From Streptomyces sp. NBC_01439 (lineage in GTDB: Bacteria > Actinomycetota > Actinomycetes > Streptomycetales > Streptomycetaceae), in assembly GCF_036227605.1 (NCBI RefSeq), contig NZ_CP109487.1, forward strand, positions 2,790,001 through 2,854,000: 64,000 nt of DNA, given 5' to 3'. The translations under genes were made by a program, and so were the position numbers. This document shows positions 39,193 through 50,465 of this stretch, in pieces (within the stretch, counting starts at the first letter, position 1; every line of letters starts with the position of its first letter). The notes below the pieces were generated by a model that saw only the letters and a list, made by a program, of their open reading frames with translations, was not told the DNA's origin and did not search any database.

Positions 39193-40760
39193 CGGTCGCC
39201 GGCTCCGTCCGTCAGGTCGATGATCTCGATGAGGTGGTCGGGACCGCTGAAGACGCCGCCCGGCGTTCGGATCTCCGCCGTGCCGCCGTCGGCCAGCGCG
39301 GTGAGCCGGATCCCCATGGAGCCGTCGTTGCTGGTGGCAACGGTGTGGCGCATACCGGGCCTCCAGGTGGCCAGCGCGTCGCCGAGCAGTTGGAGGAACA
39401 GCCCGAAGGAGGCGGGATCGAGTTCACCGATTCCGGAGAGCCGGGTGATTCCGTCGGTGACGAGCCGGGCGCGCGCCGCCGCGGTTTCGGCGGCCTGCTT
39501 GGCGGCCACCTCGGCGAGTCCGCGGCGCCGCTCCTCCCGGTCCTCGACCTTGCGGGGTTTGCCGCGGCGCTCGTAGCTGCCGGTGCGGCGCAGCTGGGGG
39601 CTGATCCGCAGCGGCTCGGCTTCGGCCCACGGCGTGGATGCGGGCACGGGCCGCGCCGCACGGGTGGCCAGCGTCTCGGCGTCGACGGTGAGGTGGCGGG
39701 CGGGGTACAGCCCGAAGGCGGTGCGCCACAGCTGATGGCGGGCGTCGTCGTCGGGGGCCTCGGCGAACCAGCGGGCGAGGGTACGGAAGTCGGCGGACCG
39801 GTCGGAGCGCCCGGCCCTGCGCTCGTTCAGCGCCCGTACGACGGCCAGCAACTGCGGAATCGCCCCGAGCGCCCGGCCACGCAGCAGCCGGGCCTGCGAC
39901 TCACGCCCGTCCCGGCTGATGAACCAGGCCGCGAGGCCGGCCCAGCGCCCAGCCCACCGTTCGTACGCCTCCTTCTCCGCGTGCTCGACCTCCTCCGGCG
40001 AGGCATCGGCCGCCTCACGGGCCGCGGCGGCCCGCAGCAGCGGCCCGATACTCCCCCCTTCCTCCAACTCCAGGATCAGGCGGGCGATGCGCCCACCGAG
40101 GGTGATCAGGTCCTGGATGAACCGCTCCAGGTACTGGATGAGCCGGTCCTTGTAGGCAAGGAAGACCTCCTCTTCCACATCGTGGAGGTCGATGGTCCGC
40201 TGCAAGGACCCCATGAAGGCGCGGGCGTTGTCGGCGAGCGCGGCAAACCGGCTGGCCAGCGCGTCAAGCGCCAGATGCGTTTTGGCCTGATCCGGCCGCT
40301 CCTCGGCCGCCAGCACGAGCAGGGCCCGCAACTGGGTCACGATGTCGTGCAGGGCGACGGCCTGCAGCGCCCCGCGCCGCCCGAGCGCCTCGTCGTAGAC
40401 GCCCAGCGCCTCTTCGGCCGCTTCCCCGGCCCGGGTGAGCTGATAGATGAACCGCTTGCGGTAGAAATCCTCGACGGCGGTGACCCGCGCGGTATCGGGA
40501 TCGGCGCGCAGATTCCCCCAACCGACGAGGCTGTCCAGCGCCTTCACCACGGCGTCGAGCTCGCCATGCCGCGCCTCGGCCGGCAGGGCGGCGTGCACGT
40601 CCTCCGGACGCAGATGGACGGCGAACCGCTCCTTGGCGACGACGAACGCCCGCATCACCTGCCGGTAGAGGCTCGTGTTCTGCACGGTGAGGTGGGCAAA
40701 GGGGCTGTAGCCGTCGGGGCGAGGTTCGGGGCCGGTGGTCGTGACGCTCATCGCGGCCAT
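39189..40760 (-). CDS. jetA: Wadjet JetA-like protein (DUF2397, kleisin-type subunit)
   Basis: A 523-residue protein of the TIGR02677/DUF2397 family, the kleisin-like subunit in Wadjet systems of this type. The conserved N-terminal YSPFAHLTVQNTSLYRQVMR begins near residue 20. Helical segments with HDVEEEVFLAYKDRLIQYLERF and an R/E-rich C-terminal third follow. The start is ATG 40760, with ATG 40751 as an alternative. The open frame continues upstream to 40988 without family similarity. It heads the jetABCD operon, whose order matches the published cassette. Its promoter must lie in the 327-bp gap shared with the kinase-helicase gene. Confidence 0.9.
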   Translation of the reverse strand: MAAMSVTTTGPEPRPDGYSPFAHLTVQNTSLYRQVMRAFVVAKERFAVHLRPEDVHAALPAEARHGELDAVVKALDSLVGWGNLRADPDTARVTAVEDFYRKRFIYQLTRAGEAAEEALGVYDEALGRRGALQAVALHDIVTQLRALLVLAAEERPDQAKTHLALDALASRFAALADNARAFMGSLQRTIDLHDVEEEVFLAYKDRLIQYLERFIQDLITLGGRIARLILELEEGGSIGPLLRAAAAREAADASPEEVEHAEKEAYERWAGRWAGLAAWFISRDGRESQARLLRGRALGAIPQLLAVVRALNERRAGRSDRSADFRTLARWFAEAPDDDARHQLWRTAFGLYPARHLTVDAETLATRAARPVPASTPWAEAEPLRISPQLRRTGSYERRGKPRKVEDREERRRGLAEVAAKQAAETAAARARLVTDGITRLSGIGELDPASFGLFLQLLGDALATWRPGMRHTVATSNDGSMGIRLTALADGGTAEIRTPGGVFSGPDHLIEIIDLTDGAGDR

Positions 40761-41087
40761 TGTCCCGCAGCGGACGGAGCGGACGACAGGGACGAAAGCA
40801 CTTGGCTGATTCGCGATGCAGTCGGTGACCTCCCGGCCCCCGACCGGGCCGCACGTCGGACGTCGTCGATACCCTTGGCCGGCCGCGCACCCAGTCGTCG
40901 TCTGACCGTGCACACCCACTCGCGCACAGAACCGCGACCATCTTGCCCACCTGAGCCGCCCTACGCGCGCGCCACACCTGTTGACCATGTCAACGGATCT
41001 GTGTAACCCTCAGCAATAGTCATTGGTATACACTCCATCCGGAATGTATCCATCTGGCGCGTGACGGGTGAAACACGGGGAGGGGCA
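40761..41087. promoter_or_regulatory. Divergent promoter region, jetABCD / kinase-helicase operon
   Basis: This 327-bp gap holds no gene. On the rightward side are the TTGAC-N3-GTCAA dyad (40981), a -10-like box, and an imperfect inverted repeat GGTATACA (41025) and TGTATCC (41045). The jetA promoter was not pinpointed. Confidence 0.6.
40981..41009 (+). promoter_or_regulatory. Promoter with TTGAC-N3-GTCAA operator (kinase-helicase operon)
   Basis: TTGACCATGTCAA (40981-40993) is a perfect 5+5 dyad overlapping a -35 box TTGACC. TAACCC at 41004 follows at 17 bp as the -10. The same arrangement is found at 57217 and 62623. A repressor bound here would block the -35 box. Confidence 0.6.
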
Positions 41088-44000
41088 GTGACCCTGGAGA
41101 CGGTGGACACGCGGTTCCGGATCACGGAATTCGTCGGGCGCGGGAACATGGGCGAGGTACACCGAGCCGAAGATCTTCATGCTGCCCCCGACTCCCCGCA
41201 CAGGGAGGTCGCGATCAAGACAGTGCTGCGTGGGCGGACCGGGATCGCAGTCGACACCTCGGGGTCCAACACGGAGATCGACCGCTTCCGCCGCGAAGTG
41301 CGGATCATGCGCATGCTCTCCCACGGCCACCCGAACCTCACCCGTCTCATCGACGGTGGCGTCGACGAGACGCCGGGCGGCAGTGGTCTGCCCTACCTGG
41401 CCATGGAACTGCTGGACGGTCACCCGCTCGCCGATCTCATCGACGAGGAACCCCAGCTCCCGGTCTCCTGGGTCTGCGCCATCGGGGCGCAGATCGCCGC
41501 CGGTCTCACCGCCGCTCACACCGCCGGAGTCGTCCACCGCGATCTGAAGCCGGCCAATGTGATGCTGACCGGCGACGGCACCGTCAAGATCCTCGACTTC
41601 GGCATGGGCTCGATCGTCGACGACCCCGACCAGACGCGGCTGACGAGTACGGGCGTCAGCGTGGGCACGGCCCGCTACATGGCGCCGGAGCAGTTCCGGG
41701 CCGAACGCGTCTCCGGCCTCGCCGACCTCTACGCGCTCGGCTGCATCCTGTACGAACTCCTCATCGGGCAGCCGCCCTTCTCGGCGCGAACCCCGTACGA
41801 ACTCTCCGAGCAGCACCAGCACGACCGACCGCCGATCCTGACCCTGGTACGTCCGGACCTCCCCGCAGAGCTGGTCCGCCTGGTGGACCGGCTGCTGGAG
41901 AAGGACTCCGAGCTGCGGCCCGAGAACGCCGCCCTGCTCCGTGACGTGCTGGTCCCGCTGGCGTTCGCGCCGGACGACACGGCCGCCCTGCTGGCTCCGC
42001 ACTGGCAGGTGATGGATCCGGTGAAGCGGCTGCGCTCCCTGCTTCCCGAACGTGCCCCGGCAGCGCCCGTGCCCGTACCGCGCAGGCAGCCGCGGCTGCC
42101 CGAGACGATGGACGTCTTCGGCATCCACTCGGAGCTGATCAACGAGTACGAAAGCTTCACCAAGAGCGCGACGGTGATCCGGGACCCCCGTATCGAGGGC
42201 TTCGTCAAGGACGACCTGGCAAAGAAGTCCCAGTGGCCGGACCCGTGGTTGTCCTTGAATCCGTTCTTCGCGGACGGCGGGCAGGTCACGGATCTCGTCC
42301 GGGACGGCGTGCTGCACCCCCGGTGCGCCGAGATCTTCCAGGCGGGAAAGAAGGAGGGCGCGCGGCGTCCGGACGGCCGGCCGCTCACCTTCCACCTGCA
42401 CCAGCGGCAGGCGATCGAGGCCGCCCAGGCCGGCGACTCCTACGTGCTGACCACGGGTACCGGTTCCGGCAAGTCCCTGTCGTACATCGTCCCGATCGTG
42501 GACCGCGTCCTCAAGGAGCGCGAGACGGCGGGCCCCCAAGCGGGGAACCGGGTCCGCGCGATCGTCGTGTACCCGATGAACGCCCTGGCCAACTCGCAGC
42601 TCATGGAGCTAGAGAAGTACCTGCGCCACGGCTTCGGCGCGGGCCACGAGCCGGTCACCTTCGCCCGCTACACCGGGCAGGAGTCCGACGAACAGCGCCG
42701 GGAGCTGCGCAAGAACCCTCCGGACATCCTGCTGACGAACTACGTGATGCTGGAGCTGATGCTGACCCGGCCGGACGACCGGTCGAGTCTCATCCGCATG
42801 GCGGACGGGCTGCAGTTCCTCGTCTTCGACGAGCTCCACACCTACCGGGGACGGCAGGGCGCCGACGTGGCGTTCCTGATCCGCAGGGTCCGCGAGGCAT
42901 GCCGTGCCTCCGCCACCCTGCAGTGCATCGGCACCTCCGCGACCATGTCCACCGAGGGCTCCTGGGAGGACCAGCAGCGCGAGGTGGCCAAGGTCGCCGG
43001 ACGGCTGTTCGGGACGACCCTGCTGCCGAAGCGCGTCATCGGAGAGACCCTCGTCCGGGCGACCGAGGAAGCTCCGGCGATCGTGCCCGCCGAACGCCTG
43101 CGGGTACCGGCAGCCCCTCTCTCGTACGAGGCTCTGACGAAGGACTCGCTGGCCCGCTGGCTGGAGTCGCGGTTCGGTCTGGAGCGCGAGAAGGAAACCG
43201 GGCGGCTGCGCCGTTGTGCCCCCGGGACCGTCGAGGCCGCGGCCGTCGATCTGGCCGACGAGTCCGGGGTATCCGAGGAGAAGGTCTGCGAGGCGATCCG
43301 CACCACGCTGGAGGCAGGCTCGCGGGCGAAGCACCCGGTGACGGAACGCCCCCTGTTCGCCTTCCGGTTGCACCAGTTCCTCTCCAAGGGCGACACCGTC
43401 TACACGACGCTGCAGGATCCGCTCAGCAGGCCGCTCACCCGTACGTACCAGCTGGAGCAACCGAACAGCGGCGGCATGCCGCTCTTCCCGCTGGCGTTCT
43501 GCCGGGAGTGCGGCCAGGAGTACCTGACCGTCTGGCGCACCGAGGACCAGGGTTCGTTCCGGTACGAGCCGCGCCGGGACACGTCCGCCTCGGGCGGCCG
43601 TGACGGCGAGGGATATCTGTACCTCGGCATCCCCGGCGAGGACTACGAATGGCCGGCGGATCCTCAGACGGCCGTGGACGACCGGCGGTTGCCGGAGTCG
43701 TGGCTGGAGCCCGACGCGCAGGGTGCGACCGTCGTCAAGAAGTCGTACCGCCCTCGGGTTCCCAAGCGCGTCATCGTGGATCCTTTCGGGAACGAGTCGG
43801 GAGATGGTCTGACGGCCGCGTTCGTCCCGGCGCCGTTCCTGTTCTGCGTGCACTGCCAGGTTTCCTACGAGCAGACGCGCGGCCGGGATTTCGCCAAGCT
43901 GGCCACGCTGGACCAGGAGGGCCGCTCCTCGGCCACCTCCCTGATCTCGGCGTCGATCGTCAAGTCCCTTCGGGCCGTACCCGAGGACAGTCTGGGCAAG

Positions 44001-47000
44001 GAGGCGCGCAAGCTCCTCACCTTCGTCGACAACCGCCAGGACGCCTCGCTCCAGGCCGGACACTTCAACGACTTCGCGCAGGTGACCCAGTTGCGCGGAG
44101 CCCTCTACGAGGCCGCCCTGCGGGCAGGTGAGGAAGGGCTGCACCACGACGACCTCGCCGAGGCGGTAACCGCCGTGATGGGGTTGTCGACGCGCGAGTA
44201 CACCGGAGGGGCGTCCCTGGCCCCGTCGATGGAGCGCCGGGCGGCGAAGGCCTTCCGGGACGTCGTCGGGTACCGGCTCTACCGGGACCTGGAGCGCGGC
44301 TGGCGCATCACGATGCCGAACCTCGAACAGACCGGGCTGCTGAGGATCGACTACGAGGACCTGGCCTGGATCGCCGCGCAGCCGGACCGCTGGGAGTCCG
44401 CGCACGCGGAACTCCGCAACGCCGACCCCGCCCTGCGGGAGGAGGTCGCCCGGACGCTGCTCGACCACATGCGCCGGGCTCTCGCCATCGACGTCCAGTA
44501 CTTCCGCGACGACTTCGACGCCCTGCAACGGGCGAGCGAGGAGCGCCTGACCGGTCCGTGGGTGCTCAGCGAGGGCGACCGGCCCGCGGTCGGCACCGCC
44601 TACCCGTACGGTTCGCGCCCGGGCATGGAGCGCACCGCTCTCTTCCTCTCCGCCCGGGGCAAGTTCGGCAAGTACCTCCGCCGGAACATGCCCGAGCTGC
44701 GCGAACTCCCTCCCGAGGACGTCCAGGGCATCATCGAGGACCTGTTGAAGGTGCTGCTCGCGGCGGAACTGGTCCGTGAGGTGGACGCGACGCCCGAGCG
44801 CTCCGGACCGGCATTCCGCCGCGCGGCCGCACAGAAGCGGACCGGATACCGGGTGTCGGCCGCGGCCCTCGTCTGGCGTGCGGGGAACGGCGAGCGCGGC
44901 GCGGTCGACCCGCTGGCCCGTACCTACAGCCAGGGCGAGGGACCCCGCGTCAACCCCTTCTTCCGCGACCTCTACCAGACGGCGGCGGCCGAGCTGGCAG
45001 GGCTGTTCGCCCGGGAGCACACCGCGCAGGTCACACCGGAGGACCGGCTGGAGCGCGAGCGGCAGTTCCGCAGCGCCGAGCTCCCGCTGCTGTACTGCTC
45101 GCCAACGATGGAGCTGGGCGTGGACATCTCCTCGCTCAACGCCGTCCTGATGCGCAACGTACCGCCCACGCCCGCGAATTACGCGCAGCGTTCGGGCCGG
45201 GCGGGCCGTTCCGGTCAGCCCGCGCTGGTGGCCACGTACTGCGCCACCGGCAACAGCCACGACCAGTACTACTTCCGCCGTTCCGAGAAGATGGTGGCCG
45301 GGCAGGTGACGCCGCCGCGTCTCGAGCTGGCCAATGAGGACCTGGTCCGCTCCCATCTGCAGGGCATCTGGCTGGCCGAGACCGGCATGAAGCTGGGGAC
45401 CGCGATCCCGGACGTCGTCGATGTCGCCTATGACCCCGATGCCGGCGACCGGCCCGATCCGCAGATGGCGCTGCCGCTCGTCGACGGAATCTGCGACCTG
45501 TCGCTGGACGAGGGGGCTCGCCGCCGCGCCGCAACAGCAGCCCGTACCGTCCTCAACCCGCTGATCAATGATCTCGCCGCCACCACGTGGTGGTACGACG
45601 AGTGGATCGAGGACCGGATCGAGCGCGCCCCGCAGCGGTTCGACGAAGCCTTCAACCGCTGGCGCGAGCTGTTCCGGGCGGCTGTCATCGACCAGTACGA
45701 GCAGAACAGGCGCGTCGTCGACCACACCCTGTCGCAGGGCGAGCAGAGCCGGGCGCGTACCCGCCGCCGCGAGGCCGAGACGCAGACGAACCTGCTGCTG
45801 AACCGCTCGTCCGACAACAAGTCGGTGATGAGCGACTTCAACCCGTACCGGTACCTGGCGTCCGAGGGGTTCCTGCCCGGCTACAGCTTCCCGCGGCTGC
45901 CGCTGGCCGCGTACATTCCGCGCTCCGGCAACCGCCGCAACGCCGACGGCGACTATCTGCAGCGTCCCCGTTTCCTCGCGATCCGCGAGTTCGGCCCCGG
46001 GGCGCTCATCTACCACGAGGGTGCCCGCTACCAGGTCACCCGCGTTCAGTTGCCGCCGGACGCCTCGGGCGATCTGGCGACGGCGGAGGCGCGACGCTGC
46101 GACGGCTGCGGCTACCACTACGCGGTCAAGGTCGGCGCCGACGTCTGCGACATGTGCGCCGAGCCGCTGAGGAGCAAGCGGACCGGACTGCTGCACCTGC
46201 ACACCGTGTACACCACGCCGCGCGAGCGGATCTCCTCGGACGAGGAGGAGCGCCGCCGGGCCGGTTTCCGGCTGGAGACCTCGTACGCCTTCCAGGAGCA
46301 CGGCGCCCGCAAGGGACGTCTCACCTCACATGTCACCGACGTGGAAGGAGCACCCGTCCTCGACCTGGACTACGGCGATTCGGCGACCGTCCGCATCACC
46401 AATCTCGGCCGGGTCCGCGACAAGGAAGGCGAGCCGGACGGCTACTGGCTCGATCTGGGCGACGGCCGCTGGCTCAACGACCGGGCCGCCGCGGACGCCA
46501 TCGAGGGGACCGGTATGCCGGTGGTCGACGAGGACGGGAACGAGAAGCGCCGCAAGCGGCGTGTCCTGCCCTACGTGGAGGACCGTCGCAACATCCTCGT
46601 GGTCACCCTCGACGAGCCGCAGCCCGAGCCGGTGGCCCTGTCGGTCATGTACGCGTTGGAACGGGGCATCGAGGCGGCGTTCGAGCTGGAGGACTCCGAG
46701 CTCACCGCCGAGCTGCTGCCTCCGGACGACGGTCCGCGGCGGCGCATCCTCTTCATGGAGGCGACCGAGGGCGGCGCCGGTGTGCTGCGGCGCATCCAGC
46801 ACGACAAGGGCGCCCTCGCGAGGGCGGCCCGGACCGCCCTGGAGATCTGCCACTTCGACCCGGTGACCGGCAAGGACGAGGCCGAGGACGAAGACGGGCA
46901 TTCGACCGACGAGCAGTGCGCCCGCGGCTGCTACGTCTGTCTGCTCAGCTACGCGAACCAGACCCACCACCGTCGGCTGAGCCGGCACAGCGCCAAACCG

Positions 47001-47453
47001 CTGCTCATGCGGCTGGCCAGTGCCCACACCGAGCGGGAGGACCGGGGCGAGTCGCGCAGCGAGCAATTCCGCAGGCTCGCGCCGGTGGCCGACGTCTCAC
47101 GCGACGCGCAGCCGTCCACGGCGCCGACGCCGACGCCGCTGGAGGCCGATCTGGGGGCACTGGTCGCCGGCGGCGACCTGCTCGGCTGGCTTCGGGCCAA
47201 GGGCTACCGGCTGCCCGACGAGGTCGAGGTCTTCGTCCCGGAGGCGGGGGCCCGCCCGGACCTCGTCTTCCGGCTGGACGGCGCCACCCTCGCCGTGTTC
47301 GTCGACGGACCCGGCCGTACGGCCGACTCGATGCGCGACATCGAGGCCGGCTACCGCCTGGAGGACGCCGGCTGGGACGTCCTGCGGTTCCCCACGGACG
47401 CGGACTGGGACGCCATCACCGGGCACAACGCCGACTATTTCCACCTCCGTTGA
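41088..47453 (+). CDS. Ser/Thr kinase - DEAD helicase - DUF1998 - Vsr-like fusion
   Basis: A 2121-residue multidomain protein. Residues 10-285 form a complete Ser/Thr kinase: GRGNMG (17-22), Lys44, HRDLKPAN (Asp152), DFG (Asp170), APE (199-201). From about 340 a helicase begins with the segment typical of DUF1998 helicases. It has Walker A TGTGSGKS (456-463), a DELH box (581-584), TSATM, and a second RecA domain with ELGVDIS and QRSGRAGR. The DUF1998 region near the end has [12 protein letters not shown]. The last 85 residues have PDLVF and VDGP spacing like Vsr/DUF559 nucleases. GTG 41088 is chosen for its GGGGAGGGG ribosome-binding site, with GTG 41061 as an alternative. It leads an operon with an SNF2 helicase and an adenine methylase, and resembles DISARM components with a kinase added. 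Confidence 0.92.
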   Translation: MTLETVDTRFRITEFVGRGNMGEVHRAEDLHAAPDSPHREVAIKTVLRGRTGIAVDTSGSNTEIDRFRREVRIMRMLSHGHPNLTRLIDGGVDETPGGSGLPYLAMELLDGHPLADLIDEEPQLPVSWVCAIGAQIAAGLTAAHTAGVVHRDLKPANVMLTGDGTVKILDFGMGSIVDDPDQTRLTSTGVSVGTARYMAPEQFRAERVSGLADLYALGCILYELLIGQPPFSARTPYELSEQHQHDRPPILTLVRPDLPAELVRLVDRLLEKDSELRPENAALLRDVLVPLAFAPDDTAALLAPHWQVMDPVKRLRSLLPERAPAAPVPVPRRQPRLPETMDVFGIHSELINEYESFTKSATVIRDPRIEGFVKDDLAKKSQWPDPWLSLNPFFADGGQVTDLVRDGVLHPRCAEIFQAGKKEGARRPDGRPLTFHLHQRQAIEAAQAGDSYVLTTGTGSGKSLSYIVPIVDRVLKERETAGPQAGNRVRAIVVYPMNALANSQLMELEKYLRHGFGAGHEPVTFARYTGQESDEQRRELRKNPPDILLTNYVMLELMLTRPDDRSSLIRMADGLQFLVFDELHTYRGRQGADVAFLIRRVREACRASATLQCIGTSATMSTEGSWEDQQREVAKVAGRLFGTTLLPKRVIGETLVRATEEAPAIVPAERLRVPAAPLSYEALTKDSLARWLESRFGLEREKETGRLRRCAPGTVEAAAVDLADESGVSEEKVCEAIRTTLEAGSRAKHPVTERPLFAFRLHQFLSKGDTVYTTLQDPLSRPLTRTYQLEQPNSGGMPLFPLAFCRECGQEYLTVWRTEDQGSFRYEPRRDTSASGGRDGEGYLYLGIPGEDYEWPADPQTAVDDRRLPESWLEPDAQGATVVKKSYRPRVPKRVIVDPFGNESGDGLTAAFVPAPFLFCVHCQVSYEQTRGRDFAKLATLDQEGRSSATSLISASIVKSLRAVPEDSLGKEARKLLTFVDNRQDASLQAGHFNDFAQVTQLRGALYEAALRAGEEGLHHDDLAEAVTAVMGLSTREYTGGASLAPSMERRAAKAFRDVVGYRLYRDLERGWRITMPNLEQTGLLRIDYEDLAWIAAQPDRWESAHAELRNADPALREEVARTLLDHMRRALAIDVQYFRDDFDALQRASEERLTGPWVLSEGDRPAVGTAYPYGSRPGMERTALFLSARGKFGKYLRRNMPELRELPPEDVQGIIEDLLKVLLAAELVREVDATPERSGPAFRRAAAQKRTGYRVSAAALVWRAGNGERGAVDPLARTYSQGEGPRVNPFFRDLYQTAAAELAGLFAREHTAQVTPEDRLERERQFRSAELPLLYCSPTMELGVDISSLNAVLMRNVPPTPANYAQRSGRAGRSGQPALVATYCATGNSHDQYYFRRSEKMVAGQVTPPRLELANEDLVRSHLQGIWLAETGMKLGTAIPDVVDVAYDPDAGDRPDPQMALPLVDGICDLSLDEGARRRAATAARTVLNPLINDLAATTWWYDEWIEDRIERAPQRFDEAFNRWRELFRAAVIDQYEQNRRVVDHTLSQGEQSRARTRRREAETQTNLLLNRSSDNKSVMSDFNPYRYLASEGFLPGYSFPRLPLAAYIPRSGNRRNADGDYLQRPRFLAIREFGPGALIYHEGARYQVTRVQLPPDASGDLATAEARRCDGCGYHYAVKVGADVCDMCAEPLRSKRTGLLHLHTVYTTPRERISSDEEERRRAGFRLETSYAFQEHGARKGRLTSHVTDVEGAPVLDLDYGDSATVRITNLGRVRDKEGEPDGYWLDLGDGRWLNDRAAADAIEGTGMPVVDEDGNEKRRKRRVLPYVEDRRNILVVTLDEPQPEPVALSVMYALERGIEAAFELEDSELTAELLPPDDGPRRRILFMEATEGGAGVLRRIQHDKGALARAARTALEICHFDPVTGKDEAEDEDGHSTDEQCARGCYVCLLSYANQTHHRRLSRHSAKPLLMRLASAHTEREDRGESRSEQFRRLAPVADVSRDAQPSTAPTPTPLEADLGALVAGGDLLGWLRAKGYRLPDEVEVFVPEAGARPDLVFRLDGATLAVFVDGPGRTADSMRDIEAGYRLEDAGWDVLRFPTDADWDAITGHNADYFHLR

Positions 47454-47504
47454 CCTACCCTCCCCAGACCTTCCTTTCTCGACCTCTAGGAACTGAGACA
47501 ACTC

Positions 47505-50465
47505 ATGAGCCTCACGTACTCGGCCGGCTCCCTGGTCACCGCCCGTGGCCGGGAATGGGTGGTGCTGCCGGAGAGCACCGACGCCATGCTGGTGCTGCGC
47601 CCCCTGGGCGGGAGCGATGACGACATCGCGGCCGTGTTCCCGTTCGAAAAGGTGGAGCCGGCCGAGTTCGCGGCTCCGAACCCGGCCGATCTGGGCGACC
47701 AGCGAGCCGCCGGCCTGCTGCGTACGGCGCTGCGCATCGGGTTCCGTTCGGGCGCGGGCCCGTTCCGCTCGCTGGCGTCGATCGCCGTGGAACCCAGGGC
47801 GTACCAGCTCGTGCCGCTGCTCATGGCCCTGCGGCAGCGCACGGTGCGGCTGCTGATCTCAGACGACGTCGGCATCGGCAAGACGGTCGAAGCCGGCCTG
47901 ATCGCCAAGGAGCTGCTCGCTCAGGGCGAGGCGAGCCGCCTCGCGGTGCTGTGCGCCCCGGCCCTCGCCGAGCAGTGGCAGTCCGAGCTGCGGGAGAAGT
48001 TCGGCATCGACGCCGAATTGATACTGGCCTCCACAGTGTCGCGCCTGGAGCGCGGTCTGGAGCTGGGCCAGTCCCTGTTCGACAAGCACCCCTACACGAT
48101 CATCTCCACGGACTTCATCAAGTCGACCCGGCACCGCGAGGACTTCGTCAAGCACTGCCCCGACCTGGTCATCGTCGACGAGGCCCACTCCTGCGTGGCC
48201 GCCGACGACAACGCCCAGGGCGGTACTTCCTCCTCGGCGAACCAGCTCCGCTACGAGCTGCTGCGCCGCGTCTCCGCCTCCCCCGACCGGCACCTGCTGC
48301 TGCTGACCGCGACCCCGCACTCCGGCAAGGAGGCCGCGTTCCGCAACCTGATCGGCCTCGTGCGGCCCGAACTCGCCACGCTGGACCTGGAGTCCCCCAA
48401 GGGGCGGGCCGAACTGGCCAAGCACTTCGTGGCCCGCAAGCGCGCCGACGTCCGCAACTACCTCACCAAGGAGGACGGTCTCGCCGACGACTCCCTGGCC
48501 GAGCGGACCGCGTTCCCGTCGGACCGCTGGACGAAGGACGAGCCGTACAAGCTGACGCCCGCCTACCGGGCGCTGCTGGACGACGCCATCGCCTACGCGC
48601 GCGATCGCGTCACAGCGGCCGGGGAGCAGGGCAAGCGGGAGTCCCGGATCGCCTGGTGGTCGGTGATCGCCCTGCTGCGCTCGATGGTGTCCTCACCGGC
48701 GGCCGCCGCCCAGACCCTGAAGACCCGCTCGGAGTCGGCGGCCGCCCGCACCGCCCAGGAGGCGGATCTACTGGGCGCCCCGGTGGCCTCCGATTCCGCC
48801 GAGAACGACCGCCTCGAGGGCATGGACGTCGCCCCGGGCGCCGCCGAGTCGGAAGAGGCGGGAGCGCGACTGCTCGAACTGTCCGAGCGGGCCGCGCAGC
48901 TCGTCGGTCCGGCCGAGGACGCGAAGCTGAAATCCCTCATCCGGCACCTGAAGGGCCTGATCGCCGACGGCTACCACCCGATCGTCTTCTGCCGCTACAT
49001 CCCCACCGCCGAGTACCTCGCCTCCCAGCTGGAGGGAAAGCTCGGCAAGAAGGCCCGGATCGCCGCGGTGACCGGCACGCTCTCCCCGCAGCAGCGTCTG
49101 GAGCGCATCGAACAGCTCGCCACCGGCTCGGCCGAGGACGCCGCCGACCCGGCCGTCCGCCGGGTGCTGATCGCCACCGACTGCCTGTCCGAGGGCGTCA
49201 ACCTCCAGCACCACTTCGACGCCGTCGTCCACTACGACCTGGCCTGGAACCCGACCCGTCACGACCAGCGCGAGGGCCGTGTCGACCGGTACGGGCAAAA
49301 GCGCGACCAGGTCCGGGTCATCACCATGTTCGGCGAGGACAACGGCATCGACGGCAAGGTCCTGAAGGTGCTGTTCGAGAAGCACCGGCAGATCCTGAAG
49401 GACCTCGGCATCTCCGTCTCCGTCCCGGACGAGACCGCCTCCGGTGTCACCGACGCCGTCGTGGAGTGGCTGCTGCTGCACGGACGGCAGGGCAGCCAGG
49501 AGAGCCTGTTCGAACTGGACGGCCACCAGGAGTCGTTCGACCGGATCGAGCGCGAGTGGAACTCCGCCGCAGAGCGGGAGAAGACGTCCCAGTCCAAGTA
49601 CGCCCAGCGCACGATCCACCCGGAAGAGGTGGCGCGCGAGGTCGCCGCCGTACGGGCCGCGCTCGGCGGCGCCGACGAGGTCCGCGGCTTCGCCCTGGAG
49701 GCGTTGCGGGACCTGAATGCCCTGGTCCGCACTGCGACGTCCTCTGGGCGCGACGGCTCCGGTGACTTCACCGCCCAGCCCGGCGGCACCCCGGCCGGTC
49801 TGCGGGACGCGCTCGCCGCCACGCTCGGCGGGCGGATCGTCGAGGAGGACCGCGAGATCCCGTTCCGCACCACGCCGGCGATCGCCCGCGGCGAGGCGGC
49901 ACTGGTCCGCACCGACCCGGCGATCGGCGCCATCGCCTCGTACGTCCTGGACTCGGCGCTGGACGCGAAGACCCCCGGCCCCCGCCCCGCGCGCCGCTGC
50001 GGCGTGGTCACCACGGACGCCGTGACCGCCCGCACCACGCTCCTCCTGGTCCGCTACCGGTTCCACCTGACGCTGCCGTCCCGCAAGGGCGATCAGCAGC
50101 TGGTCGCCGAGGACGCGCGGCTCCTCGCGTACGAGGGGATGCCGGCGCGCGCCCGCTGGCTGGACGACGACGCCGCAACCGCTCTCCTCGCGGCCCGTGC
50201 GAGCGGCAACACCCACGAGCTGGCCGCCCGCAACGCCATCACCAAGGCCCTGGACGGCCTGCCGGACCTGACCGCGCATCTCACCGCCTACGGAACAAGC
50301 CTGGCCGGCGAGCTCGACGCCTCGCACCGCCGGGTGCGCAAGGCCAACGAGGAGATCGTCCGCGGCCTCAAGGTCGTCCCGCAGGAGCCCGCCGACGTCC
50401 TCGGTGTGTACGTCTACCTGCCCCCCGTCGCGTCAGCCCCTACCGTGTCCGGAGCCGAAGCCTGA
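47505..50465 (+). CDS. SNF2-type helicase, DrmD-like
   Basis: A 986-residue SNF2/Rad54-family helicase. Walker A is DVGIGKT (121-127), the DEAH box is at 225-228, TATPHSG follows, and the C-terminal helicase half has ATDCLSEGVNLQ and QREGRVDRYGQ. The C-terminal 250 residues have no recognised motif. It most resembles DrmD, the SNF2 helicase of class 1 DISARM and related systems. It would translocate on DNA rather than unwind it. The ATG at 47505 lies 51 bp after the kinase-helicase stop and its own stop overlaps the methylase ATG (TGATG), so the three genes form one transcription unit. Assignment as DrmD is by domain type and neighbourhood, not by alignment. Confidence 0.9.
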   Translation: MSLTYSAGSLVTARGREWVVLPESTDAMLVLRPLGGSDDDIAAVFPFEKVEPAEFAAPNPADLGDQRAAGLLRTALRIGFRSGAGPFRSLASIAVEPRAYQLVPLLMALRQRTVRLLISDDVGIGKTVEAGLIAKELLAQGEASRLAVLCAPALAEQWQSELREKFGIDAELILASTVSRLERGLELGQSLFDKHPYTIISTDFIKSTRHREDFVKHCPDLVIVDEAHSCVAADDNAQGGTSSSANQLRYELLRRVSASPDRHLLLLTATPHSGKEAAFRNLIGLVRPELATLDLESPKGRAELAKHFVARKRADVRNYLTKEDGLADDSLAERTAFPSDRWTKDEPYKLTPAYRALLDDAIAYARDRVTAAGEQGKRESRIAWWSVIALLRSMVSSPAAAAQTLKTRSESAAARTAQEADLLGAPVASDSAENDRLEGMDVAPGAAESEEAGARLLELSERAAQLVGPAEDAKLKSLIRHLKGLIADGYHPIVFCRYIPTAEYLASQLEGKLGKKARIAAVTGTLSPQQRLERIEQLATGSAEDAADPAVRRVLIATDCLSEGVNLQHHFDAVVHYDLAWNPTRHDQREGRVDRYGQKRDQVRVITMFGEDNGIDGKVLKVLFEKHRQILKDLGISVSVPDETASGVTDAVVEWLLLHGRQGSQESLFELDGHQESFDRIEREWNSAAEREKTSQSKYAQRTIHPEEVAREVAAVRAALGGADEVRGFALEALRDLNALVRTATSSGRDGSGDFTAQPGGTPAGLRDALAATLGGRIVEEDREIPFRTTPAIARGEAALVRTDPAIGAIASYVLDSALDAKTPGPRPARRCGVVTTDAVTARTTLLLVRYRFHLTLPSRKGDQQLVAEDARLLAYEGMPARARWLDDDAATALLAARASGNTHELAARNAITKALDGLPDLTAHLTAYGTSLAGELDASHRRVRKANEEIVRGLKVVPQEPADVLGVYVYLPPVASAPTVSGAEA

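Noticed and set aside
40761..40988. Longer JetA start at 40988.
   Set aside because: There is no similarity to the family in the extension, it covers the divergent promoter, and ATG 40760 precedes the conserved start.
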